From assembly GCA_018268085.1 (NCBI GenBank), contig JAFDXE010000008.1, positions 62,001 through 126,000 on the forward strand: DNA of 64,000 nt, in the 5' to 3' direction. Positions 16,491 to 25,510 of this stretch are shown piece after piece. A program made the translations under genes and the position numbers. The stretch is from Bacteroidota bacterium. Its GTDB lineage: Bacteria > Bacteroidota > Bacteroidia > Chitinophagales > Chitinophagaceae. Position 1 is the stretch's first letter. Each line of letters starts with the position of its first letter. Below the pieces are notes generated by a model that had not been told where the DNA came from, searched no databases, and saw nothing but the letters and a program-made list of their open reading frames with translations.

Positions 16491-19070
16491 TTAGAATCTC
16501 AACGCTACGCCTGCAAGGAAATTGATGCCGTAAGCGTAGTAATATTTATCAGCAAATTTTTGAGGATCTCTTTCTGCAAAGTCAAAACGCAATTGTTCGT
16601 ATCCTCCGGAAACAATTGTTCTGTTATTCAGAATATTATTTACACCGGCAGTAAACACCAGGAAGGTTCTTTTCTTCAGGCTTTTGAACTTCTTGTTCAT
16701 CAACCATGAATATCCTATAAGTGCATCGAGTGTATGTTGTGCTTTTAACTGCGTTTGATCTGTGATACTGTGCCATTCTGCTGAATTCGGATCCAACCCA
16801 TCGGTTGCAGCTTTGGTTCTGCGAACAGGGCTGTATTGCAAATACATCTGGTCGAAATAATTAAAGGTTGCCGCTACCCACCAGAATTTTGGTGAACGGT
16901 AATTCAACCCGATTGAATAGGCCTGCTGTGGTGTTGCCACATAAAAATCTTTTGTGTAGATCACCTGGTTATTTACCACTGTTGCACTGTTATCTTCTGT
17001 TACAATTGCATTTTGTTCAGTGGTGTATTTAAATCTTCCCACAGATGCTGCTGCATTTAAGGTTAAGCCTTTGTAAAGAATTACTTCTGTTCCAAATTCT
17101 ACCCCTAAATGTTCTTTACCAATATTGTTAAGGGAATAATTTCCGAGTGTTCTTTGCAGATCATCATAGAAGGTAATGATATCCAAGCCATTTTTAAAGC
17201 GTGTATAGTATCCCGTTATGCGTGCTTTTACTTTTGGTGCTATGATCACGTAACCACCTTCAAATGAATATATGTGCTCAGATTTAATATCCGGCCTTAC
17301 TTCGTTACGGGTACGTGGAGACAGGAATGCGTTTTCAAAGAAAGGCGCTCTTGTTTCATAAGTACCGTTTACAAATAAATAGTTGTGAGGTGTAACCAGG
17401 TACGTTAAACCTGCTTTGAATGAATAATTGTAAAAATTCTGCTCATCAGATTTCCCCTGTGAGTTATCAGGGAATAAACCGTTACGTACATTTCCTACCC
17501 TGTAATATTTGGTATAGGTTTGAGCGCCGGCAACGAAGAAGTTGATTTTACGCAATTTTACATTTGCCTGGATCCATCCTGTTGCTCTTTGAATATTGAT
17601 GTTATAGTTGTAACCATATTTATCTCCTTCACGAACGATCCTGTTCGGATGGTTCAGGTCATTCTGGCCCGCGTTCGGATTAGCAGGAAAATCTCTTTCA
17701 GCAAACTGGTCAACATCTACCCAGAAATCGCCACCCAATAAATCCTTTACTTTTTTGTAATAATTATTAGACTGTGCTTCAAATGTTAAACCGGCAGTAA
17801 GATCCACATGACTATTTACCGCTGTATTGTAAGTGGTGTTGGCGTTAAAACGATTGGTATGTGTTACTCTTTCGCTCACTATATATAAAGACCTTTTTCC
17901 GGATACAGTGTTGCCTGCAATGCCATTTACATTTTGAATGGTTTCGTAGTTTGCGTAATTGGTGTTATACAGCGCATCCCAGTTAATCTGGCGCCTGTTA
18001 ACATTATTTTGAATGAGGCTCAGTACCTGTGCAGCCAAAACCGGGTCATCCTGGTAGCTTGGCAGGTAACGGTAATAATCCGGTCTTGGATCCGGAACAT
18101 TAAACCAATCTAAACCAGACGTACTGCGGAACCCGCTTGAAAATGAAGCTGCCGTAACGAGATTGGATTTTTCAGATATCTTCCAGTCGTGCGTAAGAAT
18201 CGCAAAAGGCTGTGAAGTTGTGCCCATTACTGCGTTTCTTTTCTTACCATTCTGGTAGCCCCAGTTTGGATTGTAATACGTATCTCCCGTTATGTTCCTT
18301 GATTCCTGCAATGTGGCAGCCTGGCGGCCCGTTGTGGTTGGTGTTGCAAACGCAACCAATGATAAAATATGACGGGAGTTGATTCTCTTATCTATACCTG
18401 CATAAAATGACCAGCCATCATAAGATGTACCATCAGCATATCCCTCTTCTGCCCACCTGCGTGAACCGGAAACACTGAAAGCCCATCCTTTTTTTGTCCA
18501 GCCCGTAGAACGGGTGAGCATAATCCTGTTATTATACGTACGATTTGAATACGCATAACTGATGGAAGTTTGTTTACGCTGCCTGAATGCACGTGTATCG
18601 ATATTGGTGATACCACCGATACCGCCAAAACCATAATTCACGCCTTGTAAACCAGGAGTGTACTGGCGATTACGCAATACATCATTCAAACCACCCCATA
18701 ATCCATAAGGTGTAAAACCATTATCCAGGTTTTCCATTGGCACACCATTCATGTAAGTGCTGAAATGATCTGCATCATAACCACGGATCCTGAAACGAAC
18801 TACACTGAAGTTGAATGAAGCTGCATTAATAAACGGATTTCTGCCTGAATTGATCTGGGAAGTCAGATTTTGAGCACTCCCATCCTGTTCGTCATTTTCA
18901 TCAAGGGAAACAACCGGGATATTATCAAGAACAGCATCTTTTGTTTCGTCGAGCGTAGTATCAACCGCCGCTGTTCGGGGATCTTTAACAGGCTCCTGCG
19001 CAAGGGCCAGATTTGCCGAAACCACTACGAGAAGCAAGCTGGCAAAAACCCTTAATTTGTGTTTAAGCAT
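16491..19070 (-). CDS. TonB-dependent outer membrane receptor
   Basis: 859 residues. Signal peptide ends at NLALAQ. An acidic linker (residues about 28-65) precedes a plug domain with FRIRGYDADHFSTYMNGVPMEN and YGFGGIGGITNIDTR, followed by a 22-strand barrel ending in a C-terminal Phe (ALRF). The N-terminal carboxypeptidase-like beta domain common in SusC proteins is absent, so it is closer to classical TonB receptors. It imports a ligand across the outer membrane using the proton gradient through TonB/ExbB/ExbD; an ExbB/ExbD pair lies at 52076-53217. It is first in an operon with the DUF5689 lipoprotein and the lamin-tail protein. A secreted S1/P1 nuclease is divergent. The ligand is unknown. 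Confidence 0.88.
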   Translation of the reverse strand: MLKHKLRVFASLLLVVVSANLALAQEPVKDPRTAAVDTTLDETKDAVLDNIPVVSLDENDEQDGSAQNLTSQINSGRNPFINAASFNFSVVRFRIRGYDADHFSTYMNGVPMENLDNGFTPYGLWGGLNDVLRNRQYTPGLQGVNYGFGGIGGITNIDTRAFRQRKQTSISYAYSNRTYNNRIMLTRSTGWTKKGWAFSVSGSRRWAEEGYADGTSYDGWSFYAGIDKRINSRHILSLVAFATPTTTGRQAATLQESRNITGDTYYNPNWGYQNGKKRNAVMGTTSQPFAILTHDWKISEKSNLVTAASFSSGFRSTSGLDWFNVPDPRPDYYRYLPSYQDDPVLAAQVLSLIQNNVNRRQINWDALYNTNYANYETIQNVNGIAGNTVSGKRSLYIVSERVTHTNRFNANTTYNTAVNSHVDLTAGLTFEAQSNNYYKKVKDLLGGDFWVDVDQFAERDFPANPNAGQNDLNHPNRIVREGDKYGYNYNINIQRATGWIQANVKLRKINFFVAGAQTYTKYYRVGNVRNGLFPDNSQGKSDEQNFYNYSFKAGLTYLVTPHNYLFVNGTYETRAPFFENAFLSPRTRNEVRPDIKSEHIYSFEGGYVIIAPKVKARITGYYTRFKNGLDIITFYDDLQRTLGNYSLNNIGKEHLGVEFGTEVILYKGLTLNAAASVGRFKYTTEQNAIVTEDNSATVVNNQVIYTKDFYVATPQQAYSIGLNYRSPKFWWVAATFNYFDQMYLQYSPVRRTKAATDGLDPNSAEWHSITDQTQLKAQHTLDALIGYSWLMNKKFKSLKKRTFLVFTAGVNNILNNRTIVSGGYEQLRFDFAERDPQKFADKYYYAYGINFLAGVALRF

Positions 19071-19242
19071 GATTAGAATTGATTAAAAAAAACGCAATTT
19101 AGTGCATTTATTGGTGCTAAAATGAAAAAATTGTTATTATAGTATGATATTTAAAATAAAAATTGTAGCTGCAAGCCATTCTTTTGAAATAACCGGACAA
19201 AATTCAACTAAATAATTTTTAGCTTTACTAAAATTTATACAC

Positions 19243-20040
19243 ATGAAAAGAAATGTACTATGTGTGGTACTTTGTTTAATACTCTCTGCATCAAACACAT
19301 GTATGGCCTGGGGCCGCAAAGGTCATGAACTGGTGGCAGAAATTGCATTTCGTTTCATGGATGATTCAACCAAAAAGATCGTTCAGCAATTTCTGGGAAA
19401 TATGACGATCCAGGAAGCTTCAACCTGGATGGATGATGAACGTTCCAACAGTTTCTACAATTATATGCGCACCTGGCATTATGTAAATGTTGAAAAAGGC
19501 GGCACCTATAAACCTACTTCTGAAAGGGATATAATTACAGTGCTGCACTCAGCTATAAAGGAAATTAAAAACTATAAAAATGTTTCAAAGAAGGATATCA
19601 GGCGTGACCTGCTACTCATCTTTCACCTGGTAGGCGACCTGCACCAGCCTTTGCATGTTGGATATGGGAGCGACAAAGGTGGCAATGATATTGATGTTCA
19701 TTCGCCCGCCATGTCGGGAAATTTGCATGCCATCTGGGATTCGCAAATTATCGATGCCAAAGGAATCACTATCGACTCCTGCATGAAAATGCTACCGTTT
19801 CTTTCTGATATGGATATTAAACAGGTTCAAAAGATAGATGTGCTGAGCTGGATGAACCAGTCACGCAGCCACCTGGAAGGCGTGTACAATTTTAAAAACA
19901 ATGTACTTCCGGACGACTACCTTTCCGTTAATGTTCCCATTATTGAAAAACAACTGTTGATTGGCGGTATGCGACTGGCGAGTGTACTCAATGATGCTTT
20001 CGGTCCCGGGGCGATGGTGATCATGCCCTCCAAATCATAG
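19243..20040 (+). CDS. Secreted S1/P1-type nuclease
   Basis: 265 residues. Signal peptide cleavage after CMA would leave Trp23 as the first mature residue, as required in S1/P1 nucleases, where the N-terminal Trp and a nearby His (WGRKGHE) bind zinc. Further metal-ligand motifs are STWMDDERS, TWHYVNV, LVGDLHQPLHVG, GGNDIDVH and NLHAIWDSQII. The family uses three zinc ions to cleave single-stranded DNA and RNA and may remove 3' phosphates. It should act in the periplasm or outside the cell. It is divergent from the TonB receptor operon across 172 bases, which suggests joint use in nucleic acid scavenging. Confidence 0.9.
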   Translation: MKRNVLCVVLCLILSASNTCMAWGRKGHELVAEIAFRFMDDSTKKIVQQFLGNMTIQEASTWMDDERSNSFYNYMRTWHYVNVEKGGTYKPTSERDIITVLHSAIKEIKNYKNVSKKDIRRDLLLIFHLVGDLHQPLHVGYGSDKGGNDIDVHSPAMSGNLHAIWDSQIIDAKGITIDSCMKMLPFLSDMDIKQVQKIDVLSWMNQSRSHLEGVYNFKNNVLPDDYLSVNVPIIEKQLLIGGMRLASVLNDAFGPGAMVIMPSKS

Positions 20041-20217
20041 AACTGCTTTTAAATTAAAGATCTCTTAGCGGCTATTCATTACAGTTAGCCAATTGCACAT
20101 AACTAACGATTACCAAAACCGAACATCAGGGAAATTGGTTAAGCGACCGGCTTTTTTCTTTATTATCGCTTCTACATTTGAACAGAGCGAATCAGCCAGG
20201 TATATGGCGGAGGGAAT

Positions 20218-20261
20218 AACGCTTCTGCAACCTTTGATCAAAATTTTGTAGCGTTTTTTTT
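20218..20261 (+). terminator. Possible terminator after the S1/P1 nuclease gene
   Basis: AACGCT (20218-20223) can pair with AGCGTT (20250-20255), followed by eight T. The loop is long and the site is about 180 bases beyond the stop, so support is moderate. The rest of 20041-20272 holds nothing else I can recognise. Confidence 0.4.
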
Positions 20262-20272
20262 ATGCATTGAAA

Positions 20273-21010
20273 TTATTCTACAATCGTCACATCATCAGGG
20301 TGCAATAGCGGTATATTTTTAAAACGCAAAATGATATTACCGGTTGTTACCACATCTTTCTGGCAATAAACAGCTATGCGTTTGAGATTTTTTTCACGTT
20401 CTTCTGCTGTAGCATTCCAATAAAGATCCCCTACCATACTACCATCAATATCATCTTTGGAAGATGGAACGCCCATCGCAACTGCCAGTAATTTCAATGA
20501 AGTAAAATTTTTATAATCACCGAACCTCCAGTATTGAAATGTATCTACAATGTTTGTTTCCCAGGGCTTCATATTCTGGAAATCGAGAAAGTGCGGAATA
20601 GGCATATTGTTAATGAGCAGGCGCCGGCAAATGAACGGGATATCAAACTCTTTGATATTATGCCCGGCAAAACACCATTTATTATTGATGCTTTCAATTT
20701 TAGCAATGGTATTTAAAAATTCCTGTAATATTTTTTTCTCATCATCACCGTAAAAAGATTTGATGCGCATGTGCAGGGTAGTTTCTTTATTGAAATAGCC
20801 GATGCTGATACAAATAATCTTTGCAAATTCTGCCATTACACCTGCACGTACAGGATAAAATTCTGCCGGCGTAATTCCCTCGGGCACAACCCTGTTTACT
20901 TTTTCTTCCCACAATTGCTTCCAGTCATCATTCATCGCATCAAACGAAGGAAATGCAGACGCTGTTTCAATATCTATTACAATTAAATTTTCAGGCCGGA
21001 TCTGTTGCAT
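20273..21010 (-). CDS. PolB-like 3'-5' exonuclease
   Basis: 245 residues from the ATG chosen here. A TTG start 13 codons earlier is possible but lies almost against the upstream terminator. The DEDD exonuclease motifs are all present: VIDIETA (Exo I, about residue 13), GHNIKEFDIPF (Exo II) and YCQKDVVTT (Exo III, the YxxxD form). This matches the predicted PolB-like 3'-5' exonuclease family (PF10108), a free-standing proofreading-type domain without a polymerase. It would remove nucleotides from 3' ends with two metal ions in the cytoplasm. No partner gene is adjacent. Confidence 0.85.
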   Translation of the reverse strand: MQQIRPENLIVIDIETASAFPSFDAMNDDWKQLWEEKVNRVVPEGITPAEFYPVRAGVMAEFAKIICISIGYFNKETTLHMRIKSFYGDDEKKILQEFLNTIAKIESINNKWCFAGHNIKEFDIPFICRRLLINNMPIPHFLDFQNMKPWETNIVDTFQYWRFGDYKNFTSLKLLAVAMGVPSSKDDIDGSMVGDLYWNATAEEREKNLKRIAVYCQKDVVTTGNIILRFKNIPLLHPDDVTIVE

Positions 21011-21047
21011 ATCGCATTTATTTTTTTCAAAGTACAATTTCTTATTC

Positions 21048-21072
21048 AAAAAAAATCCCGCAAAAAGCGGGA
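21048..21072 (-). terminator. Intrinsic terminator after the outer membrane protein gene
   Basis: TCCCGC (21056-21061) pairs with GCGGGA (21067-21072) around a 5-base loop, followed by eight T on the minus strand. The stem has the same core sequence as the one before coaBC. Confidence 0.85.
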
Positions 21073-21093
21073 CTGAAATTTATTTAGTTATAC

Positions 21094-21726
21094 TTAAATA
21101 GTTACACCCAGGAAAATCTGTATGGATTGATTTTTCCATGATTCTTTAGAACCGGTAACCGCTTTGTTATTGATATCCGTTAAACCATATTTATATCTTG
21201 CACCCAAATGAATAACCGGGAGCTGTATCCAAAGTCCACCCATAATACTCCATTCACTTTTTTTATAGATCTCCTTGTTGGCAGCAAGGCTATCTACCTT
21301 TTGTTTCAGGAGAAAACCATAAGCAGGGCCGGCTTGTAATTTTACCCTCCGGCTCTCCCCCACGTTCACATTGAGCAATACCGGAATTTCAAGGTAATTA
21401 AGCTTTGCCTTGTGCTGGTCTCCGCCTCCGAATAAATCATCGGAAATATCACTGGCGTCTTTTGTTAATTCTGAGGATGCCTGTACAAAATTTACTTCCG
21501 GTTGTACACCAAATCGTTTATTGAGATTGAACTGCAAAAATGCTCCAGCCTGGAAATTATAGCTAAATCCCTTTTTATAAGATTGTCCCTGGAATTTATT
21601 TACGTTTACACCGGCCTTTGCCCCAAACCGGAAAAAGTTTTCATGTTCTGCTTCAATGGTAGCCTGCCCATAAGAAAAAGATGAAATAAAAAAGGAAAGC
21701 ATTAAAATATATCGCTGCATTTTCAA
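21094..21726 (-). CDS. Small outer membrane beta-barrel protein
   Basis: 210 residues. A signal peptide ends at SSFSYGQ. Alternating beta strands and the motifs FGAKAGVNVNKF, GFSYNFQAGAFLQFN, RFGVQPEVNF and YLEIPVLLN are typical of the PorT-like/OMP beta-barrel family (PF13568) of Bacteroidota. These are eight-stranded barrels of unknown or varied function. ATG codons at residue 1 and residue 3 are both possible. It is followed by a strong terminator, so it is probably transcribed alone. Confidence 0.8.
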   Translation of the reverse strand: MKMQRYILMLSFFISSFSYGQATIEAEHENFFRFGAKAGVNVNKFQGQSYKKGFSYNFQAGAFLQFNLNKRFGVQPEVNFVQASSELTKDASDISDDLFGGGDQHKAKLNYLEIPVLLNVNVGESRRVKLQAGPAYGFLLKQKVDSLAANKEIYKKSEWSIMGGLWIQLPVIHLGARYKYGLTDINNKAVTGSKESWKNQSIQIFLGVTI

Positions 21727-21800
21727 AAGAATTAGTTAGGCGCTTATTTCCGCCATAATTGTGCCATGAAGATTAAAGATAATAGCTTTCTCTTTCAGGC

Positions 21801-21832
21801 ATAAAAAAATCCTGCGTTAATTAATACGCAGG
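21801..21832 (-). terminator. Intrinsic terminator after the YXWGXW-like gene
   Basis: CCTGCGT (21811-21817) pairs with ACGCAGG (21826-21832), with seven T on the minus strand. It ends the gene at 21858-22157. Confidence 0.85.
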
Positions 21833-21857
21833 AAACAAGTATGCAGTTGCTCCATCA

Positions 21858-22157
21858 TCACCTGGCCCAATGCCCGGGAATCCAAACCCAACCGCCATGC
21901 CGCCTTTTCCAATGCCCTTCTTTCCAAACCCTGAACCTGCGGGGTGGTTCCGCCCAATAGCCATCAACATACACATAAGAACCGCCACGCCAAACATACT
22001 CCCCACCAACCCATACATGCCGGGGCCCGGGCGCTACTGGCCTGACGCTTACAACGGGTGCCGTCGGTCGTACCTTAATAATAACCTGGGCTCCGGATTC
22101 AACTGAAGCGGTAAACAAAATTGCTATGAACAATAAAAATTTATACATCCATTTCAT
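21858..22157 (-). CDS. YXWGXW-repeat-like small secreted protein
   Basis: 99 residues with a signal peptide ending near VESGAQ. The mature part is rich in Trp, Tyr, Gly and Arg, with repeats of the type HVWVGGEYVW, GSYVYVDGYW, WKEGHWKRRHGGWVWIPGHW. This fits the YXWGXW family (PF12779), short exported proteins of unknown function, strongly basic in this case. An overlapping open frame at 21821-22018 on the same strand is a shadow. The downstream terminator and signal peptide support this frame. Confidence 0.75.
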   Translation of the reverse strand: MKWMYKFLLFIAILFTASVESGAQVIIKVRPTAPVVSVRPVAPGPRHVWVGGEYVWRGGSYVYVDGYWAEPPRRFRVWKEGHWKRRHGGWVWIPGHWAR

Positions 22158-22305
22158 TATTGAAATATTTTATTTTCATTTCAGACTACAGGCATTCACG
22201 TTAGTTTAACCAGGTATAAAATTTAAGGTAACATGTTGTGCAAAGATTAACTTTATGCGTAAATCAGATCTTTACTTTTACTTTTCATCGCACAATCATT
22301 TTTAC

Positions 22306-23259
22306 ATGAAAAATTTTATTTACCTGTTGATGTCCTTTTCGCTACTGATTATTATTCCATCAGTTTATGCACAAACAGACAGTAGTTTTTCTGAATCGCC
22401 CATCGTTTTACACACAACAACCGGCGATATTTCAGGTACATTAACAACCGTAAACAAAGCTGAACGAACACCGGTAGTATTGATCATTGCAGGATCCGGC
22501 CCAACAGATCGCAACGGAAATAATTCGATGATGAAAAATAACAGCCTTAAACAAGTGGCATATGCATTGGCAACGGCCGGCATTGCCTCCGTTCGTTATG
22601 ACAAAAGAGGAGTTGCTGCAAGCACAACAGCAGGAAAAAAAGAAGCTGATCTTCGCTTCGATCATTACATTAAAGATGCAGTGGCCTGGGTTGAGCTACT
22701 CAAAAAAGACAAACGATTTACTTCTATAACCATTGCAGGTCACAGCGAAGGTTCATTGATTGGAATGATTGCCGCTTCGCATGCAGATAAATTTATTTCC
22801 ATTGCAGGTGCCGGGCAATCTGCGTATGTATTATTGAAAGAACAACTCAGCAAACAACCTGCAGCAATAAAAGATGCGAGTTATGCTATATTAGATAGTT
22901 TGAATAAAGGACATATGGTAAAAGATGTGGATCCAAAACTGGCGATGTTATTCAGGGAAAGTGTACAGCCGTATATGATCAGTTGGTTTAAATATGATCC
23001 GCAGGTTGAAATTAAAAAATTGAAGATACCGGTATTGATCATCCAGGGAACGAACGATTTGCAGGTTAATGAAGCTGAGGCTCAACTATTGGTCAAAGCG
23101 AATCCGGCGGCGAAATTAGTTGTGATACAAAAGATGAACCATGTGCTGAAAATAATTGATGGAGATACAAATGAAAATATGAAGTCGTATAACAATCCCG
23201 ACCTGGCCATTGCTCCTGAACTTACATCAGCTATGATTGATTTTATACATAAAAAGTAA
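22306..23259 (+). CDS. Exported alpha/beta hydrolase
   Basis: 317 residues from the ATG at the signal peptide (MKNFIYLLMSFSLLIIIPSVYAQ). An open frame begins 17 codons earlier but would place extra polar residues before the signal. The fold features are a Gly-rich oxyanion region (IAGSGPTDRNGNN), the nucleophile elbow GHSEGS, an acidic residue in QGTNDLQV and the catalytic His in KMNHVLK. It resembles periplasmic serine hydrolases of the dienelactone hydrolase/S33 group. The substrate is unknown. It is convergent with the membrane protein gene, with only 5 bases between stops. Confidence 0.82.
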   Translation: MKNFIYLLMSFSLLIIIPSVYAQTDSSFSESPIVLHTTTGDISGTLTTVNKAERTPVVLIIAGSGPTDRNGNNSMMKNNSLKQVAYALATAGIASVRYDKRGVAASTTAGKKEADLRFDHYIKDAVAWVELLKKDKRFTSITIAGHSEGSLIGMIAASHADKFISIAGAGQSAYVLLKEQLSKQPAAIKDASYAILDSLNKGHMVKDVDPKLAMLFRESVQPYMISWFKYDPQVEIKKLKIPVLIIQGTNDLQVNEAEAQLLVKANPAAKLVVIQKMNHVLKIIDGDTNENMKSYNNPDLAIAPELTSAMIDFIHKK

Positions 23260-23264
23260 GCAAT

Positions 23265-24416
23265 TTAATAATCACCGCTTGCACCGCCGCCACCAAAACT
23301 ACCGCCGCCAAATTGCGTTCCTGATGATTGCTGCTGGCCGAATGTTTCTGCAATAACCAGCGATTCTATTTGCTTTTTAAAAAGACTGTCATCGTGTGTT
23401 GTGTTAGCTGTAAATCCGGATTTTGGAACAGCTAAATAACGGATAAGCCACCACGAAATAAATATCAGTACTGAACCTGAAATAACCAACACGGTTTCAA
23501 TAGCCATCAAAGCATAATAGTTACGAATAGTAAATACCATTGCTGCAACCAGTATAAGACCGGTTCTAAATAACACCATATCTTTTTTCTGAATCCCGAT
23601 TGCCAGGTAAAGCAGCGGAATGATGATTGTGCTTATCCAGAATACAAAACCATAAGGAATGGATTGGCCTGGCTGCAACTGCAGATCGAACATTACATTA
23701 CTCATTTCCCGTACTGCAAAATAATTTCCTGCAACGTATAATGTAACAAGAGACAACGCTTCAACTACAACCAGGCACTTATCATAAACTAACAAATTTT
23801 CAGTTACGGCCTTTTTCTTAACAAAGAAATATACGAAGAGTGATACGAGCATAATTGCAAATGGCGCAAAGGATTTAGCAATAACAAATGATGCGGTTGT
23901 AAAATCAAAAATAACAACCAACAGGGAGAGAAAACAAACTGCAGCCAGGAGCCTGTCGGCATATCTTATCACACTAATTCCTGTTAAAAAAAAAGTAAGT
24001 AAGTACATAACCGAATTTCCAGGTTCAAAAGCAATGTTTACCCCCGCGAGAATCGAAATGATTCCTCCATATAATAACGCATCATCAATACCGGATTGAT
24101 AGTGTCGTTTCTCCCTGATTGTGTACTCGAGCGCAGCAATGCTCAGTGCAGCGAAAATGAAAAAGATTATCCCGGCATTTTTTTCAATATCCTGTATGGA
24201 TAACAATGCAAACAATCCAAATGAAAAAGACATGATGATATACGTTAAGACAAACAGCCCTACCCTTATAAAAAAGTCTGCTGTGTAAAAATGAGAAGGA
24301 TAAGCCTGCAATACCGCCTCTACTTCTGCAGGTACCAGCAATCCCTTTTTCCCTGCGCTGATTGCAGCCTGCTTAATACGCAGATTCTTAAACGATGTTG
24401 AATTATATGCAATCAT
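23265..24416 (-). CDS. Multi-pass membrane protein with Gly-rich C-terminal tail
   Basis: 383 residues. About 90 residues of cytoplasmic-type N-terminus are followed by some nine or ten hydrophobic segments (for example FVLTYIIMSFSFGLFALLSI and TVLVISGSVLIFISWWLI). The last 20 residues are a Gly/Ser/Phe tail (FGGGSFGGGGASGDY), similar to the tails of TPM-type proteins. The start overlaps the upstream membrane gene by ATGA, implying translational coupling. I do not recognise a catalytic motif. The pair may form a complex in the inner membrane, and function is unknown. Confidence 0.75.
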   Translation of the reverse strand: MIAYNSTSFKNLRIKQAAISAGKKGLLVPAEVEAVLQAYPSHFYTADFFIRVGLFVLTYIIMSFSFGLFALLSIQDIEKNAGIIFFIFAALSIAALEYTIREKRHYQSGIDDALLYGGIISILAGVNIAFEPGNSVMYLLTFFLTGISVIRYADRLLAAVCFLSLLVVIFDFTTASFVIAKSFAPFAIMLVSLFVYFFVKKKAVTENLLVYDKCLVVVEALSLVTLYVAGNYFAVREMSNVMFDLQLQPGQSIPYGFVFWISTIIIPLLYLAIGIQKKDMVLFRTGLILVAAMVFTIRNYYALMAIETVLVISGSVLIFISWWLIRYLAVPKSGFTANTTHDDSLFKKQIESLVIAETFGQQQSSGTQFGGGSFGGGGASGDY

Positions 24417-25396
24417 TTCTTTGAAATCATTTTATTATGTTTCATCAGGAATAAAATCATACCCACCCCGGAACCGATAAAGTAAAAAAAGCCCAGGTAC
24501 ACCATTGCCATACCATCCGAAGAAATAGTATCAAGCAAACGAACTATTACATACGACAAACCAATATAGCAGTAGAGCGTTATTACCAGCAATACATAAA
24601 ATGATTTTTCTGCTAATGCATACCTGTAAAAATAAAAGCCTGCCGCAGCTAAACCCAAAAAGCAAAGCAGGTAAACCGGTTCAAATTCAATAAATGATGC
24701 CAGCAGTGCCACAAATAAAATGTGCATACCAAAATTCAGGTAAGTAAAATGAAAATGTGCTTTTATATTTTTTTTCCTGGATAGCCCGGCCACTGCGATA
24801 AGTAAAATACCCAGTGCCATTGACGTTAAGATAATATGACTACTGTTGAAATTATTTTGTTCGAGCAGGTGCAGGGGCGTTATGCTTATTCCAACCCAGG
24901 CAGCAAAATTTACAATCGCAAGACTGAGTACGCCAATGTGGTCAAAATAATAGGCTGTAAAGAATAACAGGAGGGCCGGGATCAGGGTTGCAAGTCCATA
25001 CCGCGTTCCGAAAATATTGTACTGGAATTGCAGGTAAGCGATCAATGTTACGAAAGTAATACAGCCTAACAGTAATACATAATCGAAAAAAGCATTTGGC
25101 GGCAACACTTTATTAAATGAAAAAGCCAGCCTCTTTTTAAAACAATAAAAATAACAACCTGCACAAATTGCCGCAATAGACATTACGATTACCGTATGGC
25201 TTAACTGATCAAAATTTTTATAAATGAGTATTCCCAATCCACCTGTTAGCAGTAATATGCCTAGGTACAAGATCAATCTGAGTTCCCAATGAACTGAGAT
25301 CAGCGAATGGCGAGACTCGTTCCTGATCTTTTCCATGGAACTATCGGTTAGCAATCCCTCCCGGTACAGCCTTTCAAAAATTATGATGTTCATCAA
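24413..25396 (-). CDS. DUF2157-like multi-pass membrane protein
   Basis: 327 residues. A soluble N-terminal stretch (RLYREGLLTDSSMEKIRNES) is followed by about ten transmembrane segments starting at residue 40 (LILYLGILLLTGGLGILIY). This organisation, with a short helical N-terminus and then many membrane segments, fits DUF2157/DUF4401-type proteins of unknown function. It is the first of a coupled pair with the gene at 23265-24416. No transporter signature is visible. Confidence 0.72.
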   Translation of the reverse strand: MMNIIIFERLYREGLLTDSSMEKIRNESRHSLISVHWELRLILYLGILLLTGGLGILIYKNFDQLSHTVIVMSIAAICAGCYFYCFKKRLAFSFNKVLPPNAFFDYVLLLGCITFVTLIAYLQFQYNIFGTRYGLATLIPALLLFFTAYYFDHIGVLSLAIVNFAAWVGISITPLHLLEQNNFNSSHIILTSMALGILLIAVAGLSRKKNIKAHFHFTYLNFGMHILFVALLASFIEFEPVYLLCFLGLAAAGFYFYRYALAEKSFYVLLVITLYCYIGLSYVIVRLLDTISSDGMAMVYLGFFYFIGSGVGMILFLMKHNKMISKK

Positions 25397-25474
25397 AGTA
25401 AAGGTATTAAATAAGCCTTGGTCTGAACGGTTAGATTAATAAACGGAAGCGCCTGTTCAATTAAAGGTATCAAT

Positions 25475-25502
25475 AAGTAGCTGCCGGCATCAGCAGCTAC
25501 TT
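25475..25502 (-). terminator. Intrinsic terminator after the MATE gene
   Basis: AAGTAGCTGC (25475-25484) pairs with GCAGCTACTT (25493-25502). The stem lies 9 bases beyond the MATE stop on the minus strand; the T-run after it is short. Confidence 0.7.
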
Positions 25503-25510
25503 AAAAACTT

